A model generated the notes under the pieces. It was given only the letters and a program-made list of their open reading frames with translations, did no database searches and was not told the origin of the DNA. A DNA stretch of 38,100 nt from Kofleriaceae bacterium (GTDB lineage: Bacteria; Myxococcota_A; Polyangia; Haliangiales; Haliangiaceae): positions 1 to 38,100 of the forward strand of contig JANTGM010000054.1 of NCBI GenBank assembly GCA_024762925.1. Direction: 5' to 3'. This document shows positions 16,482-25,170 of the stretch, piece by piece (position 1 is the stretch's first letter; the number at the start of each line of letters is the position of its first letter). The position numbers were made by a program, and so were the translations under genes.

Positions 16482-17939
16482 ATGTACAGAACCTGTCATT
16501 ACGCAAAAGCGAGTTTTTCTTATCTGCGATTCACATTGTGCCTCACTGCTGGAGTTGTGGCATGTGCTGGTCTAGCTCCAACGGCCGCTGCAAGTCCTGC
16601 CGTTGAAGTTGCAAGCGCCTTCAAGAAGAACGACCACTTCAATCTGCACAGCAGCATTAGCTACAAGTTCTCGTCACGCAGCTCGGTCATCAAGCGCGAG
16701 TTTGTGGGGTTCCCCGGCACCGAGATGGATGCGCCGGTTCCAATAGTTCGCGACCTGGTGTTCTCGGGAAGCCAACACGAAATCATTCCGCGACTCGAAC
16801 TCGGGGTCTTTCACAACCTCTGGCTCTCCGCCTCCCTTCCCATTGTTCTGCACAGCTCAAACTCGCTGTCCTTTGATCAAACTGCGGACCCATGTGTCTT
16901 CCCAGGAGGAGGCACCCCTACCTGCATCAACGCAGAAAACTCGAGCACCATCCAAGATGGCCTCCTTCCCGAAACCGGCTTTGACGCGCGCGACCCCAAT
17001 GGTCCTGGCTTCACCAATCCCAATGACGCGACCATCTTTCGCGGGACGAATCGGCGCGGTACGAGCCAACTGCAACTCGGACTTGGTGTAGCGCCCATGA
17101 ATCAGGCAGATGACGACACCAAGCCAACGTGGAAACTCGGAGGCGAAGTCCGTCTCCCTCTCGGCAAGACCAAGAAGTTCAATCGATTCGATCCGGACCA
17201 AGCAACCGGGGTCGCCGATGGCGTAACGAGCGTTCGGCTTTGGACGTCAGTTGCAAAACAACTGGGCTGGGCGGAGCCGCACTTTGAGTTTTGGTGGCAA
17301 GCGCCGCTAACCGTCAAGAGCAACGCTCCTCTGGCTCCCCTCGACCAGGGATTTGGCGTGACTTCTGAGAGTCCGCAGCAACAAGCAGGAACCACGTTTG
17401 GCTTGGAAGCGACAGTTTGGGAAAACCCGGAGGACGAACTCCGCGTTGGGGTCGATCTCAGTACAACTCTTATCTCGCATTTCGAAGGCCGAGGCTACAG
17501 TGACATGTGGGAAGTCTTTGCATACGCAGGCACCGCAACCGAGCCCGATGCTCCTCTGGTGCTCGACGAGGAACCAACGATCGCCGGAGTGCAGAGCAAG
17601 TCTCATCCCGGCGTTTCGAACATCGAGAACTTCATGACCGTTGACACCCAATTTCGGGTGACCGCAGATGCAGGTGAGCGAGTGCGCTTCTCCGCAGGTG
17701 TGGGGCTGCAGTATGAGCAGAGTCACCTCATAAGCTTTGCCAACGCCGGCACGGATCTTCCGACGTGCTCAGGTTCAGTGGTTTCCAATTGTGAGACTGC
17801 CAACAACGATGTTGTTGACCCTGGGACACCCGAGGTCAACCCACTGCACGCACCGACGATCGACTTGGCGGGGCACCGCTACCGTGTCGCCGATGGCCAG
17901 ACTCTACTCTTCACGCTCAACGCGCGCTTTCTCTTCTAG
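16482..17939 (+). CDS. Outer-membrane beta-barrel protein
   Basis: Predicted outer-membrane protein of 485 residues. A long signal peptide (hydrophobic core about residues 17-33, Ala-rich cleavage region near 37) leads into alternating polar/hydrophobic strands typical of a barrel, e.g. LELGVFHNLWLSASLPIVL and PHFEFWWQAPLTV. The last residue is Phe (LLFTLNARFLF), the signal for BAM-dependent insertion. A loop with Cys pairs and Asn/Gly/Asp-rich text (about 135-190) probably faces outward. I do not recognise a specific family; it could be a transporter or a structural barrel. It starts 6 bp after the NtrC-type gene, so it likely belongs to the same transcript. Confidence 0.8.
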   Translation: MYRTCHYAKASFSYLRFTLCLTAGVVACAGLAPTAAASPAVEVASAFKKNDHFNLHSSISYKFSSRSSVIKREFVGFPGTEMDAPVPIVRDLVFSGSQHEIIPRLELGVFHNLWLSASLPIVLHSSNSLSFDQTADPCVFPGGGTPTCINAENSSTIQDGLLPETGFDARDPNGPGFTNPNDATIFRGTNRRGTSQLQLGLGVAPMNQADDDTKPTWKLGGEVRLPLGKTKKFNRFDPDQATGVADGVTSVRLWTSVAKQLGWAEPHFEFWWQAPLTVKSNAPLAPLDQGFGVTSESPQQQAGTTFGLEATVWENPEDELRVGVDLSTTLISHFEGRGYSDMWEVFAYAGTATEPDAPLVLDEEPTIAGVQSKSHPGVSNIENFMTVDTQFRVTADAGERVRFSAGVGLQYEQSHLISFANAGTDLPTCSGSVVSNCETANNDVVDPGTPEVNPLHAPTIDLAGHRYRVADGQTLLFTLNARFLF

Positions 17940-17975
17940 CAAAGCGCGCTGTCTTTGCACTGAAGCATTGGGCTC

Positions 17976-18824
17976 CTAGCGTTCGCGTTGCAGCGATAGG
18001 GCAAGTTGATACAGCTCACGACGCGGCTTGCCGGTCTTTACCATCAGCCTTGACGCAATGTCTTTTGGACCCAGCCCTTCTTCCAACAGCTCCCGCACCG
18101 CGCCCTCTACATCGATCGGCGCGTCATGCCCTTCAAGCGCTCCACCGACGACGATCGTGCACTCACCTCGCGGAGACTTCACGGCGTAAGTTTTTGCGAG
18201 CGACTCACACGTGCCTCGTACGAATTCTTCGTACATCTTGGTGAGTTCGCGAGCCAAGACCGCAGGCCTGTTCGAGCCGAAGGCATCGGCCATGTCGTCT
18301 AGGCAGGCCGACGCTCGTTCCGGAGACTCATAGAAGATCAAGGTTTCGGGGCGAGCGCGTAGCTCTCCCAAGGCGCGCCTTCTCGGGCCCCGTTCACGAG
18401 GCAAGAACCCAACAAACGTGAAACGGTCCGTGGGCAAACCACTGCCCACCACTGCGCTAATCACCGCCGACGGACCGGGAACAGGCACAACCACAATCCC
18501 CGCAGCCCCAGCTGCCTCAACAAGCCGCTGGCCGGGGTCGGAGACCGAAGGCATACCAGCCTCCGAGATAAGACCAACCGACTTGCCAGCCCGCATCGCG
18601 TCCAACAGCTGTGGGGTGCGGCTGGCCTCATTACCCTCGAAGTAGCTCAGGATTGTTGGCGCCGCAATCTCAAACTGTTCAAGGAGGTGCTTGGCGGTTC
18701 GCGTGTCCTCAGCAGCAAGAATATCCACTTCGCCCAAGAGGCGTTTGGACCGAGGGGTTGCGTCCTCTAGATTGCCAATCGGCGTTCCAATGATGTAGAG
18801 GCACCCGGCTGTCTCGCTGGACAT
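17976..18824 (-). CDS. 16S rRNA (cytidine1402-2'-O)-methyltransferase RsmI
   Basis: SAM-dependent methyltransferase that modifies C1402 in the decoding centre of 16S rRNA. The 282-residue protein has the tetrapyrrole-methylase fold: GCLYIIGTPIGNLEDAT at 7-23, VDILAAEDTRTAKHLL, GLISEAGMPSVSDPG, VVPVPGPSAVISAVVGSG and FVGFLPRERGPRR. I chose ATG 18824 because the family motif begins a few residues later; in-frame upstream sequence is sigma-factor antisense-free coding overlap without similarity. It starts 10 bp after the sigma-factor gene, so both are probably co-transcribed. Length matches the family (about 280-290). Confidence 0.95.
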   Translation of the reverse strand: MSSETAGCLYIIGTPIGNLEDATPRSKRLLGEVDILAAEDTRTAKHLLEQFEIAAPTILSYFEGNEASRTPQLLDAMRAGKSVGLISEAGMPSVSDPGQRLVEAAGAAGIVVVPVPGPSAVISAVVGSGLPTDRFTFVGFLPRERGPRRRALGELRARPETLIFYESPERASACLDDMADAFGSNRPAVLARELTKMYEEFVRGTCESLAKTYAVKSPRGECTIVVGGALEGHDAPIDVEGAVRELLEEGLGPKDIASRLMVKTGKPRRELYQLALSLQRER

Positions 18825-18834
18825 GAGAGTTTTT

Positions 18835-19911
18835 CTAGTCTCTTTCGTTTGCACCGATATCCACGGCGGTCCCGAGTTCGTTTTCAAGGTAGGTACGCAC
18901 GCGCCCCAACAGGCGCTTTTCTAGTTGGCGCGCTCGTTCGCGACTCACGCCGAACTCATCGCCGAGCTCTTGCAGCGTCATAGGCTCGTCTGTGAGCCAT
19001 CGCTGGCGAAAAATCCGTTCCTCACGACCTTCGAGGGTATCGGCAAAGATGCTGAGCTTCTCTTTGAGCAAGCCGTGAAACTCGGAGTCCTCAACCGCCT
19101 CATCGGGCCGATCTGCGTTTGCACCTTCCATCACATCATGCCGAGTCCGCACACCGCCCTCATCTCCGGTGGTTAGCGGAGCATCAAACGAGGCATCAGG
19201 CGAGGCGAGACGCTTTTGCATCTCGACGACATCCTTCTCGCGCACATCGAGTGCCTTGGCGATGGAGGCCGCATCGGCACTAAACCCGGCAGCCTCGAGC
19301 TTGTCCTTCTCCTTCTTGAGATTGAAGAAGAGTTTTCGCTGCGCTTGTGTGGTGCCAACCTTTACGAGACGGTGATTGTTGAGAATGAACTTGAGGATGT
19401 AGGCTCGAATCCACCACGCCGCGTAACTCGAGAGTTTGACTCCGCGATATGGGTCGTATTTGGAGACCGCCTGCATGAGCCCAACATTGCCTTCTTGCAC
19501 CATGTCCAAGAGGTTTTGATGCGCGCGTTGGTACTCATAAGCAATCTTGACGACGAGGCGTAGATTTGACTCGACCAACCGGCGAGCAGCACTCGAATCG
19601 CCCTCTTCGACAAGACGCACTGCCAATTCGTGCTCCTCCTCTCGCGAAAGCAAGGGAAAGCGTTTGGTGTCGTGCATGTAAACGCTGAGAGGGTCCCGCT
19701 TGGCAAGCGCGGTTCGATCGGCACTAGAAAGCGTTGGCGGTTCGGGGAGCGTGACGACTTCGACATCCTCGCCCGCCTCATCCCCCTCAAGCTCGGCGAC
19801 CATCTCCTCGTCACTGAGTTCGGCTTGCTCTTCCGACTCAGCATCCTGAGACGCCAAACGTACCTCAGCCTTCGCTCGGGTCTCCTTGGAACTCGTCTTG
19901 CGTCTGTCCAT
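18835..19911 (-). CDS. RpoH-like sigma-70 family factor
   Basis: RNA polymerase sigma factor of 358 residues. An acidic 70-residue N-terminal extension precedes regions 1.2-2 ([20 protein letters not shown] at 73-92; [20 protein letters not shown] at 138-157, then [16 protein letters not shown]). The segment [10 protein letters not shown] at 191-200 is the RpoH box, which marks the sigma32 group. Region 4.2 has the helix-turn-helix [21 protein letters not shown]. Myxococcota carry several such RpoH-like factors used in development or stress, so this need not be the true heat-shock sigma. Its ATG is only 5 bp from the start codon of the divergent gene at 19917, so its promoter must overlap that gene. 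Confidence 0.92.
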   Translation of the reverse strand: MDRRKTSSKETRAKAEVRLASQDAESEEQAELSDEEMVAELEGDEAGEDVEVVTLPEPPTLSSADRTALAKRDPLSVYMHDTKRFPLLSREEEHELAVRLVEEGDSSAARRLVESNLRLVVKIAYEYQRAHQNLLDMVQEGNVGLMQAVSKYDPYRGVKLSSYAAWWIRAYILKFILNNHRLVKVGTTQAQRKLFFNLKKEKDKLEAAGFSADAASIAKALDVREKDVVEMQKRLASPDASFDAPLTTGDEGGVRTRHDVMEGANADRPDEAVEDSEFHGLLKEKLSIFADTLEGREERIFRQRWLTDEPMTLQELGDEFGVSRERARQLEKRLLGRVRTYLENELGTAVDIGANERD

Positions 19912-19916
19912 GTGGG

Positions 19917-20483
19917 ATGCTTACGCTAGCACCAAAAGTGACAGCTCGCCCAGCCCTCAACCTCAGCCTCTACCTTCGCAACCGACGTGTCTTGCTCGTG
20001 GGGACCGGCGTGGGTGCAGAGGAACGCCTAGCCCGCCTTGAGGATGCTGGGGCGGTCGTCGAGCGGTTGGACGAGAATGCCTGGAGAGGGGGGAAACGCC
20101 CACCTGGGAGCTTCTTCCTGATCGTCGCGCACTCAGCGGATGCCCCTCTCAATGCCGATGTGGCAACCTGGGCCCGGGATCATGCAACCCTAGCCTACGC
20201 CCACGATCAGCCGAGGTATTCCGACTTTGCATTTCCCGCCCTGTCCAAACGCGGTGCTCTGCGAATTGCCATCTCCACGCATGGAGTGGCTCCTGCCCTA
20301 GCTGCGCATCTGCGCCGAGAATTCGACGCCCGCTTGGCAGAACAGGGACAGGCAATCGACACGATTCTTGGAGAACTTGAGCGAGTGCGCCAAGAATTCC
20401 CAAGAGGGCCAGGTCGGATGGAAAAACTCAAGCAACTGGCGGCAAAGGTGCGACTTGTAGGAGACATTGTGGTCAAGTTGTGA
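19917..20483 (+). CDS. Precorrin-2 dehydrogenase / siroheme synthase N-domain protein
   Basis: Predicted NAD-dependent precorrin-2 dehydrogenase, possibly with sirohydrochlorin ferrochelatase activity, in siroheme or cobalamin precursor synthesis. The 188 residues match the N-terminal half of CysG, or yeast Met8: [20 protein letters not shown] (dinucleotide-binding loop), [18 protein letters not shown], and [20 protein letters not shown]. The methyltransferase half of CysG is absent, as in stand-alone enzymes such as SirC. The usual Asp-Asp-Pro of the active-site segment reads Asp-Gln-Pro here, which may affect one activity. Its start codon is 5 bp from the divergent sigma-factor start. Confidence 0.82.
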   Translation: MLTLAPKVTARPALNLSLYLRNRRVLLVGTGVGAEERLARLEDAGAVVERLDENAWRGGKRPPGSFFLIVAHSADAPLNADVATWARDHATLAYAHDQPRYSDFAFPALSKRGALRIAISTHGVAPALAAHLRREFDARLAEQGQAIDTILGELERVRQEFPRGPGRMEKLKQLAAKVRLVGDIVVKL

Positions 20484-20526
20484 GGCATTGATCGAGGAAG
20501 CTTCGTGCTCTGACTACACAAGGCGC

Positions 20527-20532
20527 TATACT
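20527..20532 (+). promoter_or_regulatory. Possible -10 box of a leaderless transcript
   Basis: TATACT ends 7 bp before the ATG at 20540, which would put the transcript start at or next to the A of the start codon. No Shine-Dalgarno sequence is present in front of that ATG, which fits leaderless translation. No good -35 box was seen, so this is tentative. Confidence 0.3.
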
Positions 20533-20539
20533 GGTAACA

Positions 20540-23500
20540 ATGCGCAGATTGAGCCGCCCCTGGCTAATCATCGGTAGTGCTGCAATCGCTGCCCTCCTAC
20601 TCACCATCACTCGCCCCTCTCCTGAAGGTCTTATTGGCCTCGGCGTGGGAAACCGGGAAGTTCGGGCCGCTCCAGGCCAAGCCGCCTCGGCAGTGAGCAA
20701 GAAGCACAATCTGGCAGCGCTCGATGTCGTCAATAGTGTTCTCATCAAGGTTCAAGAGTCCTACGTCGATCCTTCCCGGATTGATCCCAAGGAGATGCTT
20801 TTTGCTGCCCTCGACTCGGTGCAATTCAACATTCCTGAAGTTCTCGTCGAGCCAGACCGCGCCAGCGACACCATCGCCGTCCACGTTAACGACAAGCGGC
20901 AGACCTTCTCGACAAGCGATATCGACTCGCCATGGCGGCTGAGCAAGAACCTCAAGCGAATCTTTCGCTTTGTCGAAGCCAACATGAATCCTGGTGCAGA
21001 CCTTGCTGCAGTCGAATATGCAGCGGCCAACGGAATCCTTGAGACCTTGGATCCTCACTCGGTGTTGCTCGATCCGGAAGCGGCCAACGAGATGCGCACC
21101 AGCACCGGTGGTGGCTTTGCCGGTCTCGGAATCGTAATTGGCATGCGCGAGAAGAAGCTCACCGTGATTCGTCCCATGCCCGACACACCAGCATCAAAGG
21201 CCGGGATTCTGGCCCGCGACCACATCGTTCGAATCAATGACGAACTCACCGAGAACTTAACGCTAACCGAGTCGGTCAATCGCATGCGTGGCAAGAAGGG
21301 CAGCAAGGTTACGATCTACATCAAGCGAGACGACAAGGGGCCTGAGCTGCGCTTTGACCTCGCTCGTGCACACATCCGGGTTGCATCCGTCCAAAGCAAA
21401 ATGCTTTCGAAGGGTGTTGGCTACATCAAGCTTAAGCAGTTCTCGAGCCCGACCACCAAGGAAACGCAAAAGGCACTCCACGATCTAATCGACAAAGGCG
21501 CCAACGCATTTGTTCTTGACTTGCGTTCCAACCCAGGCGGGCTTCTCGATCAGGCCATTCGTGTCTCCGACCTGTTTGTCGATAGCGGCACTATCGTCAC
21601 CACTGTTGGAGGTTCGGAGCGCGAGGCACACCGCGCATCTCGCGCAAAGACGTTGAGCCGCGCTCCTTTGGCTGTACTTATCAACAGCAACTCCGCTTCG
21701 GCCTCGGAGATTGTGGCCGGCGCACTCAAGAATCTCGACCGTGCCATCATTATTGGCGACACCTCGTTTGGCAAAGGTTCAGTGCAAATTCTCTACGACA
21801 ACGATGATTCCTCAACCCTCAAGCTCACCATCGCCGAGTACCTAACTCCAGGGGACTTGAGCATACAAGGCTTGGGCATCTCCCCCGACGTGCAGCTCCG
21901 CAGGATGTTCGTTCCTAAGAAGAACACCGGTCCTGGTGACCACCTAAGACTTCTTCCCCCTTCAAAACGCTACCGAGAGAGTGATCTCAAAGCATCCCTG
22001 GTCTCCGACTACGCGAGAAAAGCAGAGGCAAGTCGCGAGGAGCTCAGCTTTGTCTTTGAGCGAAAGAGTGCCACCCCCCCAGAGCCCGGCGACCCCGAGG
22101 GCGAATTTGAAGACGAGGAAAGCGACGACATCGTCGAGGACTTTGAAATTGGATTTGCCCGAGACCTCATCTCCAGCATTGGCAAAGCGACGCGCAGTCA
22201 GACCCTTAAGGGGGTCAAGAAGGCACTTGTGGGCCCGAGAATCGCAGAGGCCAAGCGGTTGCACGACAAGCTCGCAGCCCTTGGCATCGATTGGACGAAG
22301 GCACCGGCGGGTGCGGCAACGCCTAGCCTCAATGTCTCATACTCACTCGAGGGCGGCACTCAAGTCAACGCAGGTGATGTTGTTCGCGTAAAGGGCTCGG
22401 TCACGAACACAGGCACCACACAGGCCTATCGAGTTCAGGCGCGAATACGCTCTGCTGATATGGGTTTCGAAGACCGAGAGATGCTTTTTGGATCCATTGC
22501 CCCGGGCGAGACAAAGACCTGGACCTCGCATATTCGCATTCGACGCTCTGCGCCTGATCGGGTGAGCTACTTGCGATTTGAAACAACGGAAGCCTCTGGA
22601 CAGAGGCTCAAAGCAAAGCCCATTCGCCTGCGGGTGAGAGCTGCCGAGCGGCCTGTCTTTGCCTACTCACACCAGATCATTGATCAGGGCAATGGCGATG
22701 GCCTCGTGCAAAAAGGCGAGAAACACAAACTCCGGATCACGGTTCGGAACACCGGCAAAGGCAAAGCCGAGGATACGGTTGCACTTCTGCGCAACACCTC
22801 AGGGGATGCACTAAAACTCGAGAAGGCTCGATTTGACCTTGAGACCCTTGGCCCAGGTGAGAGCAAGGTCGTGGAATTTGTCTTTGCTGTAGCTCCGTCG
22901 CCTGGCCTCAAGGATATTGGTGTGGAACTGCAAGTCTACGACGCTGCTCTAGGCGAGTCGGTCAGCGAAAAACTGCGCTACAAGCTGCGCTCGGCTTCAG
23001 CAGGTCCCGCCAAGGCAAGTGGCAGTGTGCGAGTGACTCACAACGCTGCAGTTTTTGAGGGTGCCAGCGACACTTCAGCCTTCATCGCACAGGCACGCAA
23101 GGGAACGGTATTCCGAGTCACAGGCAAACAAGATGAGTGGCTTCGAGTGGATCTCGGCCAAGGACGCCCCGGCTTTGTGAAGCGCGAAATGACGCAGAAA
23201 GGCGGTGGCAGCGCGAACCTGAGTGGTCTTGATGCGCGCATGCAGGTGACGCCACCAAATCTGACGCTCAACATTCCAAGCTACGAAACCAAGACCTCTA
23301 CCTACTCGCTCTCAGGCACCGTCAAAGACGATTCCAAAGTAGAAGACGTCTACATCTTTGTATCGAATCGCGATGCCAAGATTGATAACCGCAAGGTCTA
23401 CTATCAGTCGAACCGCGGCGGTGCCACGGCGGCCGAGCTTGCGTTTCAAGCCGATATTCCGCTTTGGCCCGGCAGCAATCGCATCACGGTCGTGGCTCGT

Positions 23501-23575
23501 GAGAGTGACGGAGTCAGGTCGGCCAAGACGCTCTACTTGCAGCGCCAAGAGTCTGAAGCAACCGCATCTCGGTAA
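20540..23575 (+). CDS. Large S41/PDZ C-terminal processing protease with added domains
   Basis: Exported serine protease of the Ctp/Prc family, 1011 residues, against about 400-700 for most relatives. The N-terminus is a signal anchor (WLIIGSAAIAALLLTI). A PDZ domain spans about 190-275 (GGGFAGLGIVIG onward), and the S41 core about 285-450, with catalytic Ser387 in NSASASEIVAG and Lys412 in TSFGKGSVQ. An acidic linker (about 515-534) leads to two CARDB/Ig-like domains (about 594-700 and 704-810), an SH3-like domain (about 827-887, GTVFRVTGKQDEWLRV) and a last beta-rich domain to about 1003. The extra modules probably bind cell-wall or protein partners. It follows the siroheme-type gene by 56 bp. 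Confidence 0.9.
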   Translation: MRRLSRPWLIIGSAAIAALLLTITRPSPEGLIGLGVGNREVRAAPGQAASAVSKKHNLAALDVVNSVLIKVQESYVDPSRIDPKEMLFAALDSVQFNIPEVLVEPDRASDTIAVHVNDKRQTFSTSDIDSPWRLSKNLKRIFRFVEANMNPGADLAAVEYAAANGILETLDPHSVLLDPEAANEMRTSTGGGFAGLGIVIGMREKKLTVIRPMPDTPASKAGILARDHIVRINDELTENLTLTESVNRMRGKKGSKVTIYIKRDDKGPELRFDLARAHIRVASVQSKMLSKGVGYIKLKQFSSPTTKETQKALHDLIDKGANAFVLDLRSNPGGLLDQAIRVSDLFVDSGTIVTTVGGSEREAHRASRAKTLSRAPLAVLINSNSASASEIVAGALKNLDRAIIIGDTSFGKGSVQILYDNDDSSTLKLTIAEYLTPGDLSIQGLGISPDVQLRRMFVPKKNTGPGDHLRLLPPSKRYRESDLKASLVSDYARKAEASREELSFVFERKSATPPEPGDPEGEFEDEESDDIVEDFEIGFARDLISSIGKATRSQTLKGVKKALVGPRIAEAKRLHDKLAALGIDWTKAPAGAATPSLNVSYSLEGGTQVNAGDVVRVKGSVTNTGTTQAYRVQARIRSADMGFEDREMLFGSIAPGETKTWTSHIRIRRSAPDRVSYLRFETTEASGQRLKAKPIRLRVRAAERPVFAYSHQIIDQGNGDGLVQKGEKHKLRITVRNTGKGKAEDTVALLRNTSGDALKLEKARFDLETLGPGESKVVEFVFAVAPSPGLKDIGVELQVYDAALGESVSEKLRYKLRSASAGPAKASGSVRVTHNAAVFEGASDTSAFIAQARKGTVFRVTGKQDEWLRVDLGQGRPGFVKREMTQKGGGSANLSGLDARMQVTPPNLTLNIPSYETKTSTYSLSGTVKDDSKVEDVYIFVSNRDAKIDNRKVYYQSNRGGATAAELAFQADIPLWPGSNRITVVARESDGVRSAKTLYLQRQESEATASR

Positions 23576-23581
23576 GAGTGC

Positions 23582-24391
23582 CTACGAAAGGATTGCGGTG
23601 CGCAATGCGGCGGCCGCTGGTGGCAGGCGTGCGGCGCCTCGGTGAACAAGACTAAGAGTTCTTCTCACGGGAGTCTTTCGACTCGCAACCTCGACAAGCC
23701 GGCCAGCCTTAAGGTCTGCTGTAACCGCAGACCGGCTGAGAAGTGCCTTCCCCATACCAGCGCGAACGTTGCCCTTTACAGCGGCGATGCCTGCTAGCTC
23801 CATCACAATATCCACCTCCCCAAAATGTTTGTGCAGCAACTCGCGCGTAGCTGAACCTTCGGGAAACGTGAGGAAGCCTGCTCGCCGGGTATCCACCTTC
23901 GGTGAGGCAACGACAATGAGCTCGTCATGCATCCACATATCGTCTCCCTTGCCACTCACGATTCCCAAGTCGAGTTCACCTGAGGCCACACTCGCTCGGA
24001 TGTCGAGGGCGTAGCCTTCGCGCAAGAGGAATTTTATGCCTTCGTGTTTGCGGCGAAACCGCGCGAGGATTTTTGGCAGAAGATACGTGGTAGCGGTTGC
24101 TCCGGCCGCGATTCGCACTTCGCCTACGTGCAGCCCTTCAATCTCCGCAACCGCTCGGCGCCCGGAGGCGAGAGCCGCATGCACCGCCTGTGCATGGGGC
24201 AACAGAGCAGTCCCAGCTGCGGTGAGTTCGGCCCCATGACGGCCTCTGTCGAAGAGTCTGGCTCCAACATCCTCTTCGAGACGCTTGACCGATGCTGAGA
24301 GCGCGGGCTGGCTGAGATGAGCGCGCTCGGCGGCAGCCGTGAACGTTCCATGCGTGGCAATGAGCAGAAAATGGCGCAAATCCTCATACAT
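23582..24391 (-). CDS. LysR-family transcriptional regulator
   Basis: 269-residue LysR regulator. The winged HTH is at 1-60 (FTAAAERAHLSQPALSASVKRLEEDVG), followed by the linker helix and an effector-binding domain in which VRIAAGATATTYLLPKILARFR starts the first lobe. The gene diverges from a TauE-type exporter gene, the usual layout when a LysR protein controls the neighbour and itself. Its start codon at 24391 lies almost inside the AT-rich control region, so its mRNA leader must be very short. The ligand is unknown; a sulfonate, sulfite or organic anion would fit the exporter. Confidence 0.93.
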   Translation of the reverse strand: MYEDLRHFLLIATHGTFTAAAERAHLSQPALSASVKRLEEDVGARLFDRGRHGAELTAAGTALLPHAQAVHAALASGRRAVAEIEGLHVGEVRIAAGATATTYLLPKILARFRRKHEGIKFLLREGYALDIRASVASGELDLGIVSGKGDDMWMHDELIVVASPKVDTRRAGFLTFPEGSATRELLHKHFGEVDIVMELAGIAAVKGNVRAGMGKALLSRSAVTADLKAGRLVEVASRKTPVRRTLSLVHRGAARLPPAAAALRTAILS

Positions 24392-24461
24392 AGATATTTG
24401 TTATAATAAACATAAAAACAATCGAATTTTCAAATATCATAAACTGCCCTATCGTGCTCTC
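24392..24461. promoter_or_regulatory. AT-rich LysR/exporter control region
   Basis: The 70-bp gap between the divergent genes is far more AT-rich than the rest of the window. GATATTTG at 24393-24400 and CAAATATC at 24431-24438 form an exact inverted repeat. Between them TATAAT at 24402-24407 is a perfect -10 box for the exporter gene, with no matching -35 box, as is common for promoters that need a LysR activator. TTATAATAA is itself palindromic, so a -10-like box can be read leftward too. Confidence 0.55.
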
Positions 24462-25166
24462 ATGCTTCTCCTCGTAACACTGGGCATTCTCGCTGGTCTC
24501 ATCACAACGCTTAGCGGATTTGGAGGAGGCCTCGTATTGGTGACCGCCCTGGCCCTCTTGTGGGATCCGCTCACCGCGCTCACGCTCAGTTCACTTGCCT
24601 TGCTCTTCGGAAACGCACAGCGGGTATGGCTCTTTCGCCAACAGTGGGATCGAGAGTTGGCAGTGCCCATCGTTCTTGGGGCGATTCCTGGTGCTCTGGT
24701 TGGAGCCCTTCTCGCCACCAAGGCACCAAGCTGGATCTTGCAAGTGGCAATCGTCTCAATGACGCTCATCGCCCTTCTCAGGCTGCTAAGCCCCGCACGC
24801 GTCACCCTGCCAACTAGCGTTCTTGGGCCTGGTGCATGCGGGGTTGGACTATTGTCGGCGACCACGGGCGGTGGCGGGTTTCTGTTGGGGCCACTACTAC
24901 TCAGCACCGGAGCCTCGGGCGGGCGCTACATCGCCACGGGAGCGACCGCTGGAACGGCGATTCACCTCTTTCGAATCGCTGGATACTCAACAACAGGCAT
25001 TCTGGACTTCGCGCTCATTCACTCCGTCATCGCAATCACCATAGCGATTCTCCTAGGGAATATTCTTGGTCGAAGAATTCGGAGAGAGGTGGGCGAGACG
25101 CGCATGCGTTGGCTTGAGTATGGTGCTCCAGTGCTTTGCGCGGCTCTGGCTCTTGCAGGCCTCTAG
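24462..25166 (+). CDS. TauE/SafE-family membrane exporter
   Basis: Membrane permease of 234 residues with about seven to eight helices. The opening TLGILAGLITTLSGFGGGLV and the second half GLLSATTGGGGFLLGPLLL form the two similar halves seen in TauE/SafE (DUF81) transporters, which move sulfite, sulfoacetate or other organosulfur anions. ATG 24462 starts directly at the first helix; the longer frame upstream would cross the control region. It converges on the hydrolase gene with 4 bp between stops. Control by the divergent LysR protein is likely. Substrate cannot be told from sequence. Confidence 0.88.
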   Translation: MLLLVTLGILAGLITTLSGFGGGLVLVTALALLWDPLTALTLSSLALLFGNAQRVWLFRQQWDRELAVPIVLGAIPGALVGALLATKAPSWILQVAIVSMTLIALLRLLSPARVTLPTSVLGPGACGVGLLSATTGGGGFLLGPLLLSTGASGGRYIATGATAGTAIHLFRIAGYSTTGILDFALIHSVIAITIAILLGNILGRRIRREVGETRMRWLEYGAPVLCAALALAGL

Positions 25167-25170
25167 AACG

